A DNA stretch of 64,000 nucleotides from an uncultured Latescibacterota bacterium (GTDB lineage Bacteria > Latescibacterota > UBA2968 > UBA8231), in assembly GCA_958295495.1 (NCBI GenBank), contig OY282352.1, forward strand, positions 930,001 through 994,000. The letters are read 5' to 3'. The translations under genes and the position numbers were made by a program. The first letter of the stretch is position 1. Every line of letters begins with the position of its first letter. The notes below the pieces were generated by a model. It saw only the letters and a list, made by a program, of their open reading frames with translations. It was not told the DNA's origin and did no database searches. Of this stretch, positions 1 through 9,103 are shown in pieces.

Positions 1-2
1 CC

Positions 3-320
3 GCTCAGCAGCAGGGCCGCGAGCTGACCAACCAAGAACGCGAGCAAATTCGCTGGAATTCGTCTGGAGCTTATTCACACGACGCGATTGCCGTGCGCGA
101 GGAGCTACAGGGCCGCTGGCTGACGGCCGAGTACCAGATGGGGGATTTGCTGGTCTTCTGCATGTATCTGTTGCACGCCAGTTCAGACAACCAGACGGAC
201 CGCATTCGCCTCTCTGCCGACACGCGCTATCAGCGTTCACACGAGTCAATTGACGAGCGCTGGATCGGCGACGACCCACCTGCGCACGGCATCCGCGCCA
301 AGCGGGGCATGGTGTGCTGA
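3..320 (+). CDS. Phytanoyl-CoA dioxygenase (PhyH) family protein, C-terminal part
   Basis: The reading frame is open from the window edge, so the gene starts upstream; about 105 residues are visible. The end of a PhyH-type Fe(II)/2-oxoglutarate oxygenase is recognisable: a GDLLVF strand, then YLLHASSDN, whose His fits the distal iron ligand, then RIRLSADTRYQ, whose first Arg fits the 2-oxoglutarate carboxylate contact. Substrates in this family are very diverse and cannot be told from the fragment. The internal GTG at 93 is not a credible start because homology-like sequence continues upstream of it. The stop codon abuts the stop of the convergent yqgE gene. Confidence 0.75.
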   Translation, partial: AQQQGRELTNQEREQIRWNSSGAYSHDAIAVREELQGRWLTAEYQMGDLLVFCMYLLHASSDNQTDRIRLSADTRYQRSHESIDERWIGDDPPAHGIRAKRGMVC

Positions 321-911
321 TCAGTTGACGGATGGATCTTCGGGAAATACGGAGATGGGGCGATATTTGCCCCCCATGGAATAGAGCACTGTTTGCCAGA
401 TGGTTTCGGGCGTGGGCGCGAGGACCAGCTCGGGGTCGCCCGGGGCCAAAAACCAAGTGCCAGCGCTAATTTCGGATTCGAGTTGGCCCGGCTCCCAGCC
501 GGCATGGCCCAAGTAGAACCGCAACCGCGGCACATCGGCCCGGAGCACCTCGGGTTCGGCGTACTTGGCGTCGAGGTTGCCGCCCAGATAGAGGCCGTCG
601 AGGATTCTCGTGCCTCCTTCGACTAAGCCGTCGAGCCGGTGCAAAAAGAAAAGATAGCGCTGGTGTACCGGCCCGCCCTGATAGAATATCCGCCCCAATT
701 CCGCATGTGCCTCTTCGCTGCCCGCGAGGTGTTGCAGGGATTCGGCCGTATAGCGCCGGACCCGCTCGCCGAGGGGCCGGTTGATCACCAAGCCCATGGT
801 GATGTCTTCTTCGCTATAGTGGGTGATGAGCACGACCGTGCGGTCGAAGGCAAGCGATTTGAACGCGGGGGTAGCGACCAACAGGGAGCCGGTTTGGAGC
901 GGTGCAGGCAT
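321..911 (-). CDS. yqgE: YqgE/AlgH family protein
   Basis: A protein of about 196 residues matching the YqgE/AlgH (DUF179) family over its whole length. It begins LQTGSLLVATP and carries VVLITHYSEEDITMGLVINRP, FYQGGPV and RFYLGHAGWEPGQLE, all typical of the family. The biochemical role is not settled; AlgH was first linked to alginate regulation in Pseudomonas. I prefer ATG at 911; an in-frame TTG at 923 is possible. It lies 68 bp downstream of namZ on the same strand and could be the last gene of that operon. Confidence 0.88.
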   Translation of the reverse strand: MPAPLQTGSLLVATPAFKSLAFDRTVVLITHYSEEDITMGLVINRPLGERVRRYTAESLQHLAGSEEAHAELGRIFYQGGPVHQRYLFFLHRLDGLVEGGTRILDGLYLGGNLDAKYAEPEVLRADVPRLRFYLGHAGWEPGQLESEISAGTWFLAPGDPELVLAPTPETIWQTVLYSMGGKYRPISVFPEDPSVN

Positions 912-979
912 GACAGGTAGCAAGTGTGGCGAGTGCCGTTATGGACGATAACAAAGATCGCTCGGCAAAACAACCTCGC

Positions 980-2140
980 TCAAGGATACGCCAAGTAGCG
1001 ACGGCGAATAGCGTCAAAGGCTTGGCACGCCTCGGCCCAAGCCGCCTGTAGTTCGGCGACAGCCACGCCTCCGTCGAGTGCGCGGCGGATCTGGTCGGTG
1101 CCGGCGAGGCGGTCGAAATTGTGGATGCCGGCGGCGGGTACGCGCCAAGCGAATTCGCACGGATAGAGGCGACGCACGGCCGCGAGCGCCTCAAAGCCAA
1201 CGCCAACAGGCTCAAAGGCCGCGCGATCGAGGACGTGGACTTGGACGCCCTCGCAAGTTTCGCCCGCGTACTTGCCGGCCGCTGGCTGGAAAAACACCGG
1301 GCGGAAGCCCACCCCGGGCAGTGCTCGGCTGTTGAGCGCGTCGGCTAGGCGCGCCCCGTCGATAAACGGCGCGCCAAACTGCTCAAAAGGCTTGGCTGTC
1401 CCCCGTCCTTCAGACACGTTCGTCCCTTCAAAGAAGCAGGTTCCCGGATAGATCACCGCCGTCTCCGGGCTGGGCATGTTGGGCGACGGCGGCACCCACG
1501 GCAGGCCGGTGTCCTCCCAGTAAAAGGAGCGCTGCCAGCCCTCCATAGCGACGATGTGCAGGTCCGCGCCGATTCCGTATTCCTCGTTGAAGAGCCGGGC
1601 GAGCTCGCCAATGCTTAGGCCGTAGCGCACCGGGATCGGATACTGCCCCACGAAAGAGGCAAACGCCGGGTCGAGACAATTTCCGGCTATGGCTTGGCCG
1701 CCAATGGGGTTGGGGCGGTCGAGGACGACGAAGGGAATGCCCGCTTGGGCGCAGGCGGCCATGCTCAGACTCATGGTGTAGAGATAGGTGTAAAAACGCA
1801 CGCCGACGTCTTGGATGTCAAAGAACATCAGCTCGACGCCCGCGAGCATGGCGGCGTTGGGGGCCCGCGTTTGCCCGTAGAGGCTGTAGGCCGGTACGCC
1901 GGTGCGGTCATCGGTGGCATGGGCGATGCGCTCGCCGTCTTGCGCTGCGCCGCGGATCCCGTGCTCCGGCCCGTACAATGCGACGAGCGTACAGAGATCG
2001 GATTGGTGCAGCCGGTCCGCTGTGGATTGCAGGCGCGCATCGACTCCTGAGTGATTGGTAATCAGGCCGACGCGCCGGTCGCGGATCAGGTCGGCTGCGG
2101 TCGCGAGCAGGCGTTCGCAGCCGAGGATGACGCGGCTCAT
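980..2140 (-). CDS. DUF1343 / NamZ-like exo-beta-N-acetylmuramidase
   Basis: A 386-residue DUF1343 protein; characterised members (NamZ) remove terminal MurNAc from peptidoglycan fragments. Visible family motifs are RVGLITNHSGVD near the N-terminus, LYGPEHGIRG, FDIQDVGVRFYTYLYTM, LDRPNPIGG, and GTCFFEGTNVSEGRGT followed by PFEQFGAPFID. No clear signal peptide is seen from this start. The frame is open to 2401, but ATG at 2140 overlaps the upstream glycosyltransferase stop as ATGA, which points to translational coupling and decides the start. It is the third gene of an envelope-flavoured operon, so a role in cell-wall sugar recycling or trimming is plausible. Confidence 0.85.
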   Translation of the reverse strand: MSRVILGCERLLATAADLIRDRRVGLITNHSGVDARLQSTADRLHQSDLCTLVALYGPEHGIRGAAQDGERIAHATDDRTGVPAYSLYGQTRAPNAAMLAGVELMFFDIQDVGVRFYTYLYTMSLSMAACAQAGIPFVVLDRPNPIGGQAIAGNCLDPAFASFVGQYPIPVRYGLSIGELARLFNEEYGIGADLHIVAMEGWQRSFYWEDTGLPWVPPSPNMPSPETAVIYPGTCFFEGTNVSEGRGTAKPFEQFGAPFIDGARLADALNSRALPGVGFRPVFFQPAAGKYAGETCEGVQVHVLDRAAFEPVGVGFEALAAVRRLYPCEFAWRVPAAGIHNFDRLAGTDQIRRALDGGVAVAELQAAWAEACQAFDAIRRRYLAYP

Positions 2141-3165
2141 GGCTCGGGCACGAGAGCGGAGGTATGCTGGACGCGGCGCGCAAAGTACTGGTAGAGGACG
2201 CTGCCCGAATAGACGCCGTCGCGGGCGGCTGAGGTGCAGCGGGTGGCTTGGCTCTGGCGGCGGCGGCGATAGATGTTGCGCGGATGCGCGAGGCACCAAA
2301 GCAAGGCCGCACAAGGGGCCAGTGCGCTGGTCCACCGGCCTTGGACGACGTAGTAGAGCACGGCGAACACCTCTAACCACAGGCGCAGGGGCAGCAGCCA
2401 CAGCAGGCGGCTCAACCCCTCATTTTTGCACAGCGTGATGAGGCTGTTGCGGTGGTTGAAGTATGCCTTGCGAAAGGTGGCCGGAGGCTGGGAGAAACCC
2501 GAGTGGTGCAAGACCACGGATTGCGGCACGGCGCGGATCTGGCAGCCAGCGAGCTGAAGACGCCAGCACAAGTCGATTTCCTCAAAGTGCATGAAGTACT
2601 CAGGGTCGAAAAAACCGACTCGGCGCACCGCGGCGACGCGGAGGAAGAGGGCTGCGCCACAAGCCCAAAAGAGCGGTACGGGCGCGTCGTATTGGCCCTC
2701 GTCGCGCTCGCAACGGTCGAAGAGCCGCCCCCGACAAAACGCGTACCCCAAGGCGTCGATATAGCCGCCGGCGCCGCCGCCGTAATCAAAGTTCTCGGGC
2801 GCGTTGGCCGAGCGCAGCTTGGGCTGGCAAGCGGCGATCTGCGGGTTGCTGTCGGCCATGGCGACGAGGGGGGCGAGCCAGTTCGGCTCGACGCGGGTGT
2901 CGTCGTTGAGCAGCACGGCGTAGCGGGTGTGGACGGCCGCCAAGCCGCGGTTGCAGGCCGCGGCAAACCCGAGATTGCGCTCGTTGGTCAAGATCTCTAG
3001 TGCGGGAAAGGCGGCCTTGACCCGCTGCAAGCTCGGCGCGTTGCCGCCATCGTCAACAACGAGCACGCGGACGGGATAATTGCTGTGGGCATAGACCGAG
3101 GCCACGCAGTCGTAGAGCACGTCCGCACGGTAGTGCGGGATGACGACGGTGACGGCCTCGGTCAT
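2137..3165 (-). CDS. Glycosyltransferase family 2
   Basis: A 342-residue GT-A fold GT2 enzyme. The N-terminus VTVVIPHYRADVLYDC, the nucleotide-binding VLVVDDGGN near residue 36, NERNLGFAAACNRG, and the metal-binding LLNDDTRVEPNW are all present. EEIDLCWRLQLAGC matches the acceptor-site ED motif of rhamnosyl/galactosyl-transferase-like GT2 proteins. Around residues 240-290 there is a hydrophobic stretch followed by an Arg-rich segment, suggesting peripheral membrane contact. Its ATG overlaps the DUF2723 stop by four bases and its stop overlaps the namZ start, so the three genes form one coupled unit. The sugar donor and acceptor are unknown. Confidence 0.87.
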   Translation of the reverse strand: MTEAVTVVIPHYRADVLYDCVASVYAHSNYPVRVLVVDDGGNAPSLQRVKAAFPALEILTNERNLGFAAACNRGLAAVHTRYAVLLNDDTRVEPNWLAPLVAMADSNPQIAACQPKLRSANAPENFDYGGGAGGYIDALGYAFCRGRLFDRCERDEGQYDAPVPLFWACGAALFLRVAAVRRVGFFDPEYFMHFEEIDLCWRLQLAGCQIRAVPQSVVLHHSGFSQPPATFRKAYFNHRNSLITLCKNEGLSRLLWLLPLRLWLEVFAVLYYVVQGRWTSALAPCAALLWCLAHPRNIYRRRRQSQATRCTSAARDGVYSGSVLYQYFARRVQHTSALVPEP

Positions 3166-5774
3166 GGAGAGGCAGATTGGCGGAGGATGCGCTCGGCCTC
3201 GGCCAACTCCGGCCGCTCGCCGTATTGCTCTTTGTACTGCTGGAGGAGGTCCAGGGCCTCGGGAATATCGCCCTTGGCCTGTAGGGTGGCGACCAACTCG
3301 TAGTAGCCCTCCCAGCGGGCCGGCGCGAGGGCAATGGCTTGGCGATAGAGGCCCGCGGCGCGGTCGTAGGCCGAGTAAGGAGCTTGGATCAGCACCCCGG
3401 TCAGCGCGATGATATTGTCGTAGGTGGCGGCCGACTCAATGCCCACGCGCCCGATGAGGAACCGAGCGGCCTCGTAGATGTGCTCGGTCGCTATGTCGTG
3501 CTGGCCGAGCTCGCTGAAGTAATCAGCCGCCGCATAGTGGTTTTCCCAGCTCATGTAGATGTTGTCCCGCGCCCACTGCATAAGCTGCGGCACCTCGGTG
3601 CTGCGCCCCTGCTCCTCGTAGCTGCGGGCCAATTGCAAGACGCAAGCCCAGTAGTTGCCCAAGAGGCGCTCGGAGTTTTCGTCCTTGTACAAGGACGGGT
3701 CGTTGAGGCCGCGGAAGTGGTATTTTTCGAGGAGATTGCGCTCTAGGGCCTCGTCATCTACTCCGTCCGTAGGTTCGGGCGAGACTTTTACGCTCATGCC
3801 GACCATCGTCAAATAGGGGTCGAGGTTGAGCAGGTTGCTGGTGGGAACGGTGATGGCAAAGTGGATGGGTTTTTTCCACTCGTTCCAAGATAGGATTTTG
3901 ATGACCATGACGTCTTGGACGCGGAGGATCGGGTACTCGGGGGGAGTGCTCACTTCCACGTCAATTCCCAATTTCTTTAGCTCCGGCGGCACCTTGGGTT
4001 CGGGCCAGTAGCGCTTGTAGAAATCGACCATCTGCGTGTCGGTGAGCACTGAGTCGATGAAGTCGTCGGTGTAGCGGATGTCGATGCGCGGTTCGCGGTC
4101 GCGCAGTTGCTTGATGTACCAGCCGGTGTTCAACAGGCTCAAGTTGACCACCCGCACATCGCGCCGCACCCCTTCTACTTCCTGCAAGAACCACAGCGGA
4201 AAGGTGTCGTTGTCCCCGTTGGTGAACAGAATGGAGCCTTCCTCGCAGCTAGTCAGCATGTTGTGTGCGTAATCATAGGCGATAAAGTCGCCCGTGCGGT
4301 CTTCCACGTGATAGAGCCGCGCCGCCACCCCGGCCGGCAGCAACAATCCTGCCGCCGCGACCGCCACTACGGCCGCCCGCTGCCGCCCCCACTGCTGCCG
4401 CACCACCTCCACCACGCCCAGCCAGCCCAACCCGATCCACAGCGCGAACGCCAAGTACATCCCGCCAAACACGTAGTGCCGCTCGCGCGGCTGCGGGTCT
4501 GGCATGTTCAGGTAGAGCGACAGCCCAAACCCCATAATCAAGAACAGTAGCAACACCCCGGCGAACCGCCGCCAGTCCTGCCGCCCGTGCCACCACAGGC
4601 CCCACAGCCCCAGCCCGTACGGCACCAGCGAAATGGACACCCGATCCGGCAGGTCTATGGTGGCCTTGCGGAACTCGACCACCCGCTCCAAAAGCGGAAA
4701 GGGAAACTGCTGAAAAAAGTACTTCATCTGCTGATCCCAGAACTGATAGGTGCGGCTCGCCCGCGCCGTCAGCATGGTCGTCAGCATGCTCTCGGTGCCG
4801 TATTGCTCGCGGTTGAGGAACGCCAAAAAAGCCGCCCATGTCTCTGGATCGTTTTCGTCGATGACCGGATCCAGGCCGGAGCGAATGTACAACACGCCAT
4901 AGGTGGAATAGCCCAGCGCGAACAGCACGAGGACGCCTAGCAGCAGCCCAAACAGCCGCCGGTCGCGGCCGTGCAGGTACGCCAGCAGCCCAGCTAGCCC
5001 CAGCCCCAGCACTCCATTCGACTGCGCCCCCGGCCCCAATGCCACCAGCACCAGCCCGCCGACCACGCCCCAGCCAACCAGCAGCACGATCAGCCGTTGC
5101 AACTGGCGGTCGGCAAACCACGCCAGCAGCAAAAGCGATGGAATCGTCAGCAGGCACAGCAGGTGCAGGCCGCCGCCGAGGCCGAACAAATACGCCAGCA
5201 CCAACAGCCAGCGGTCGTTGGATGCACCCGCACCGCTGCCCTCCCAGTAGAGAATCAGCCACAGCCCCAGACACGTAAACAAGATGGAGTAGCCATACAC
5301 CTCGGCTTCGGAGGCATTGTACCACTGGGTGTAGGAGAACGCCAACGTCAGCGCGGCCACGGCACCGCTGGCGAGGACGCCGATGTCGCGGGCGTCGCCC
5401 AGCGGTTGCAGGGGCTGGCCTCCCAACGCCCGCCGCCCCAGCGCGACGGTTGACAGATAGACGCACCAAATCGCCAGCGCGGACGTCAGCGCGGACATGA
5501 AGTTGACGCGGATGGCGACTTCGCCAATGGGGAACAAGGTGAAGACCCGCCCCAACAGCACGTACAAAGGAGCGCCCGGCGGATGGGGCACGCCGAGGAT
5601 ATAGGATGTGGCGATGAACTCGCCGCAGTCCCAAAACGACACGGTCGGCGCGAGGGTCTTCACGTACACCCCCAACGTCAGCACGAAAATCCCCACCCCG
5701 AAAACTCGGTGGATTACAGCAGAATTAGGCATTGGCATGGTCTTGGTGAATGCGCGGATAAACGATCTATTCAA
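3162..5774 (-). CDS. DUF2723 multispanning membrane glycosyltransferase with C-terminal TPR-like region
   Basis: An 870-residue membrane protein. The N-terminal signature APTVSFWDCGEFIA and GVPHPPGAPLYVLLGR is that of DUF2723 (GT-C-like, protein O-mannosyltransferase-related). Roughly a dozen hydrophobic segments run to about residue 500. A soluble region with TNGDNDTFPLWFLQEVEGVRRDV follows, and the last 150 residues are helical-repeat-like (YRQAIALAPARWEGYYELVATL), ending at LRQSASP. The family is common in Bacteroidota and other FCB bacteria. It probably moves a sugar or lipid-linked sugar across the inner membrane for the adjacent GT2. The start is uncertain: MNRSF at 5774 or an internal ATG about 12 codons later. 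Confidence 0.85.
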   Translation of the reverse strand: MNRSFIRAFTKTMPMPNSAVIHRVFGVGIFVLTLGVYVKTLAPTVSFWDCGEFIATSYILGVPHPPGAPLYVLLGRVFTLFPIGEVAIRVNFMSALTSALAIWCVYLSTVALGRRALGGQPLQPLGDARDIGVLASGAVAALTLAFSYTQWYNASEAEVYGYSILFTCLGLWLILYWEGSGAGASNDRWLLVLAYLFGLGGGLHLLCLLTIPSLLLLAWFADRQLQRLIVLLVGWGVVGGLVLVALGPGAQSNGVLGLGLAGLLAYLHGRDRRLFGLLLGVLVLFALGYSTYGVLYIRSGLDPVIDENDPETWAAFLAFLNREQYGTESMLTTMLTARASRTYQFWDQQMKYFFQQFPFPLLERVVEFRKATIDLPDRVSISLVPYGLGLWGLWWHGRQDWRRFAGVLLLFLIMGFGLSLYLNMPDPQPRERHYVFGGMYLAFALWIGLGWLGVVEVVRQQWGRQRAAVVAVAAAGLLLPAGVAARLYHVEDRTGDFIAYDYAHNMLTSCEEGSILFTNGDNDTFPLWFLQEVEGVRRDVRVVNLSLLNTGWYIKQLRDREPRIDIRYTDDFIDSVLTDTQMVDFYKRYWPEPKVPPELKKLGIDVEVSTPPEYPILRVQDVMVIKILSWNEWKKPIHFAITVPTSNLLNLDPYLTMVGMSVKVSPEPTDGVDDEALERNLLEKYHFRGLNDPSLYKDENSERLLGNYWACVLQLARSYEEQGRSTEVPQLMQWARDNIYMSWENHYAAADYFSELGQHDIATEHIYEAARFLIGRVGIESAATYDNIIALTGVLIQAPYSAYDRAAGLYRQAIALAPARWEGYYELVATLQAKGDIPEALDLLQQYKEQYGERPELAEAERILRQSASP

Positions 5775-5896
5775 TTCAATATAACTGACATAGTATAGGG
5801 GAATTTCGCGGTTAGGAAAATTTTTGCTTGTTTTGCGGGGGTACTGTAGTCAGGTTGTGAAAGGATGGGTTGCAAAAATCAGTTAGGAGATACAAG

Positions 5897-7474
5897 ATGC
5901 GTTTTTTTAATACGGCCGGCCCCATCCGGCCCCAAGACCACTACCACATCCCGCCGTTGGAGCGCTTGGACTTGGATGGGGTGTTGACCCGCATCCAGCA
6001 AAAAAAGTACTTCGTGCTGCACGCGCCGCGTCAGACGGGCAAGACCTCGGTGCTGCTGGCGCTGCGCGACCTGCTCAACGCCGAGGGCGACTACCGCTGC
6101 GCGTACGTCAACGTGGAAGGCGGGCAAGCAGGGCGCGAAGATGTGGAACAGGTGATGCGCACTGTTTTGGGGGCCTTGGCATTGCGAGCGAGCGTGACGC
6201 TGGACGACGAATTTCTGCTCGCGGTCTGGTCGGGCCTCTTCGCCGAGTTCGGGCCGCATGCGGCTCTGCAAGTGGCGTTGACGCGCTGGGCGAAGGCCGA
6301 TCCAAAGCCCTTGGTGCTGCTGATCGACGAGATCGACGCGCTGATCGGCGATGCGCTACTGTCGGTGTTGCGGCAGTTGCGGGCGGGGTACGATTTACGT
6401 CCGGAGGGTTTTCCGCAGAGCGTGGTGTTGTGCGGGGTGCGCGATGTGCGCGATTACCGCATTCAATCGACCGCGGAAAACGCCATCATCGCTGGGGGCA
6501 GCGCGTTCAACATCAAGGCGAAATCGCTGCGGCTGAGTGCTTTCAGCGCGGCGGAGGTGTATAGGTTGTTGGCGCAGCACACCGCGGAGACGGGTCAGGT
6601 GTTTACGGCCGATGCCTTGGAGACGGTCTGGGCGCACACCCAAGGGCAGCCATGGCTGGTCAACGCCTTGGCCTACGAAGCCTGCTTTGAGCGCGCGGCC
6701 GGGGCTGACCGTTCGCGCCCCATTGACGCCACCGCTGTCTGCGCGGCGCGGGAGCAGCTCATCCTGCGGCGCGAGACGCATCTGGATCAGTTGGCCGACA
6801 AGCTGCAAGAAGAACGGGTGCGGCGGGTGGTCGAACCGCTATTGAGCGGGGCCGACAAGAGCGCGTTCTCAGCGCGAGATCTCGAATACGTCCGCGACTT
6901 GGGCTTAATCGCCCCGGACGATCCGCTGCACATCGCCAATCCAATCTACGCGGAAGTAGTGCCCCGAGAACTGACCTATGCCGCACAGGCTGGCCTTGTT
7001 GAGGACGCGGCTTGGTATGTGGATGCCGATGGCGGCTTGGATGTGGGCAAGCTACTGGCGGCGTTCCAAGCGTTTTTCCGTGCTCACTCGGAGCATTGGG
7101 TGGAGCGGTTCCAGTACAAGGAGGCGGGGCCGCAGCAGCTGCTCCAGGCGTTTTTGCAGCGAATTGTCAACAGCGGCGGTCGGATTGAGCGGGAGTATGG
7201 CTTGGGTCGGGGTCGGACGGATTTGCTGATCGTGTGGCCGCAGGGTGCGCAGGCGCACAAGGTCGTCATCGAGTGCAAAATTCTGCACCAGAGTTTGGAG
7301 CGGACGATTGCCGAGGGATTGGAGCAGACAGCGGGATATATGGATGGCTGTGCTGCAAAGGCGGGTCATCTGGTGATTTTTGACCGGCGCGCGGGTCGGC
7401 GTTGGGACGACAAGATATTCCACTGTCGCCGCACGTCGGATAGTGGGGTGGAGATTGACGTGTGGGGCATGTGA
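5897..7474 (+). CDS. AAA-type ATPase fused to a PD-(D/E)XK nuclease-like domain
   Basis: About 525 residues. The N-terminal half is a STAND/AAA-like ATPase: Walker A APRQTGKTS (about residues 42-50), Walker B LVLLIDEIDAL (about 133-143), and a sensor-like VVLCGVRDVRDYR. The last 120 residues carry GRTDLLIVW, then VVIECKI after a short gap, matching the D...ExK core of PD-(D/E)XK nucleases. A TTG at 5870 is in frame, but a good ribosome site (TTAGGAGA) sits 6-7 bases before ATG 5897. Such fusions are widespread single-gene accessory proteins of unproven function; defence or mobile-element biology is an inference. It is transcribed away from the envelope operon. Confidence 0.75.
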   Translation: MRFFNTAGPIRPQDHYHIPPLERLDLDGVLTRIQQKKYFVLHAPRQTGKTSVLLALRDLLNAEGDYRCAYVNVEGGQAGREDVEQVMRTVLGALALRASVTLDDEFLLAVWSGLFAEFGPHAALQVALTRWAKADPKPLVLLIDEIDALIGDALLSVLRQLRAGYDLRPEGFPQSVVLCGVRDVRDYRIQSTAENAIIAGGSAFNIKAKSLRLSAFSAAEVYRLLAQHTAETGQVFTADALETVWAHTQGQPWLVNALAYEACFERAAGADRSRPIDATAVCAAREQLILRRETHLDQLADKLQEERVRRVVEPLLSGADKSAFSARDLEYVRDLGLIAPDDPLHIANPIYAEVVPRELTYAAQAGLVEDAAWYVDADGGLDVGKLLAAFQAFFRAHSEHWVERFQYKEAGPQQLLQAFLQRIVNSGGRIEREYGLGRGRTDLLIVWPQGAQAHKVVIECKILHQSLERTIAEGLEQTAGYMDGCAAKAGHLVIFDRRAGRRWDDKIFHCRRTSDSGVEIDVWGM

Positions 7475-7819
7475 AACCAAATAGGGGAAGGAGTACAAGG
7501 CTTTATGAAATCTCTCCTGATATGCCTAATTGGTCTGTTGGTTCCTTTCACAGCAGAGCACTTGACCTGAAACCTATCTCCTCGCTGTAGTCTCCATCAA
7601 AACAACGGATTTTTGCGGAGATTCTGCGCCAACAACCAACACCTCGACCTCTCCGTCGCCGCTCTGACCTGCCTAGACGCGAGTAGCGAGTAGCTGGCCT
7701 TGCGGCTCCCACGCCCGCCCTTTCCGCTGGCCTTGCGGTTCAGGCCGCTGGTTTCAAAACTGTGGGATGTGCTGGGGCCGAGCCCGGAGGAGAGCCAACG
7801 GCACGTATCTGCACCGATA
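7475..7819. other. Intergenic stretch, no gene seen
   Basis: No credible reading frame is present. The only structure I see is a 13-bp direct repeat, GCTGGCCTTGCGG, at 7693-7705 and 7726-7738, next to a short tandem GAGTAGC/GAGTAGC. No clear terminator hairpin with a T tract follows the ATPase-nuclease gene. Confidence 0.5.
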
Positions 7820-9103
7820 TCAGGCCGCGTCAATCTGTTCTTCCACTTCACGACGCGCCATTACGCCCTTGTTCACCAGAAGCGACTGCACCATGAGTTC
7901 GGAAACGCAAAAATGGTGCGCGGCGGCATGTATATCATCCTCCGTCGGCTGGTCGTTTTCTATGTACTCCTCAAGGTCGGCAAACGGACACAGGAAGCTC
8001 TGTGCAAAAGCTCTCTGGAACTTCTGGCGTACCGACTTTGCGGCGGAAACCGGTCCCAAGGCGTCGTTGTCCGACCAGATCACGTCGCCGAGCATCCGGC
8101 ACAGTTCAAACCTGCGGGCATCAGACCGCTTTTTTTCCAAGGCCACCACGTTGGCCTCGCCATCGCCGTCTCTGAGGCGGAGGCCGTATTTGAGTGGGGA
8201 ACGCCCCCGCTTGGTCGAGAAGGTTTGCACGTTGATAGCAAAAATTTCGCTCAGAGGCTTGTTGAGAATAGGGCCGGGCGGGATCGAAAGTCGCTCGCGC
8301 AAGGTCGCAGCGGCCTCCTCAGCTAATTGCCACGGTGGCATCAAAGCTCGATGCGGACCAATCTGTATCTCCCGAACGGCCTTGGGCACCTCCATCCGAA
8401 TGTTCGAAGTGCGAGCGGCCTTTATCTCCTCTTGGAGCACAGTCGCCGAGTCGCCTCCCTGATGGGCGAGGGCCGCTTCTTCGATATCCTCTTCGCCATA
8501 CTGCTCAATCAAGGCCGCCAAGCACTTCATGAGCGCTTCCGGTGCCTCATCCACATCGAATCCCAACTTGGCCTCCAGCTTCCGCCAAGTCCCTATGTCC
8601 TCGTCATCCCTTTCCTGTAACAGGGCCTCGTACGCGACCCGAAGTGCTTGGCGGTCGGAAATTGGATCTTCGAGAAGCGAATTGATGAACTGGTCAATGC
8701 TGTCTTCCACAGCGGGAGCCGCCACATAGAACAAGCCGCCTGTGAGGAACCGCAATGAGTCCGCATGGTCTGGATGCGAAGTAATACCCATCCTATGCTC
8801 CTCGCCCCACAGCGCCACCCGCGGCCAAATGTATCCGCCGCCGATGGACGATAGATCGTGCGCTAGCCGCCACTCCGGCCGGAAAGCTCCCGACGGTGGT
8901 TCCCAGCGGAGCCGCCACCAGTTGTCGATGAGCCAAAAGGCCATTTGTGCGGGCGGTACACATAAATAGTCGTCCGGTTCGCTGTCACCTTGTCGGATCA
9001 GCCGTGTGAACGAGGTGTCATCCGCGCTGATTTTGATGTACCGCAGATCTTGGCTCTCGTAAAATTCCGGCTCCCGCGTCTCGATGTTGAATTTTCTCAT
9101 CAT
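7820..9103 (-). CDS. Unrecognised protein with a degenerate ImmA/IrrE-like C-terminal region
   Basis: 427 residues, not matched to a named family. The N-terminal part (IKISADDTSFTRLIRQ, FWLIDNWWRLRWEPP) and the acidic middle (QYGEEDIEEAALAHQ) are unplaced. The C-terminal third follows the IrrE/ImmA layout: a DNA-binding-protein-like middle, RRFELCRMLGDVIW where IrrE proteins have RRFTLAHELGH, then FAQSFLCPF and a final HFCVSELMVQSLLVNKG. The zinc-binding HExxH is replaced by R-M-L-G-D, so protease activity is unlikely. Its ATG overlaps the stop of the 168-residue gene upstream (ATGA), so the two are translationally coupled. A role as a regulator, antitoxin or sensor of its partner is speculation. 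Confidence 0.6.
   Translation of the reverse strand: MMRKFNIETREPEFYESQDLRYIKISADDTSFTRLIRQGDSEPDDYLCVPPAQMAFWLIDNWWRLRWEPPSGAFRPEWRLAHDLSSIGGGYIWPRVALWGEEHRMGITSHPDHADSLRFLTGGLFYVAAPAVEDSIDQFINSLLEDPISDRQALRVAYEALLQERDDEDIGTWRKLEAKLGFDVDEAPEALMKCLAALIEQYGEEDIEEAALAHQGGDSATVLQEEIKAARTSNIRMEVPKAVREIQIGPHRALMPPWQLAEEAAATLRERLSIPPGPILNKPLSEIFAINVQTFSTKRGRSPLKYGLRLRDGDGEANVVALEKKRSDARRFELCRMLGDVIWSDNDALGPVSAAKSVRQKFQRAFAQSFLCPFADLEEYIENDQPTEDDIHAAAHHFCVSELMVQSLLVNKGVMARREVEEQIDAA

Noticed and set aside
2141..2401. An 87-codon N-terminal extension of the namZ gene
   Set aside because: It overlaps the GT2 coding region; the ATGA overlap at 2137-2140 fixes the start.
4273..5634. A 453-codon minus-strand frame inside the DUF2723 gene
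   Set aside because: Out of frame with the clear DUF2723 motifs; Arg-rich, low-complexity, no homology-like motif.
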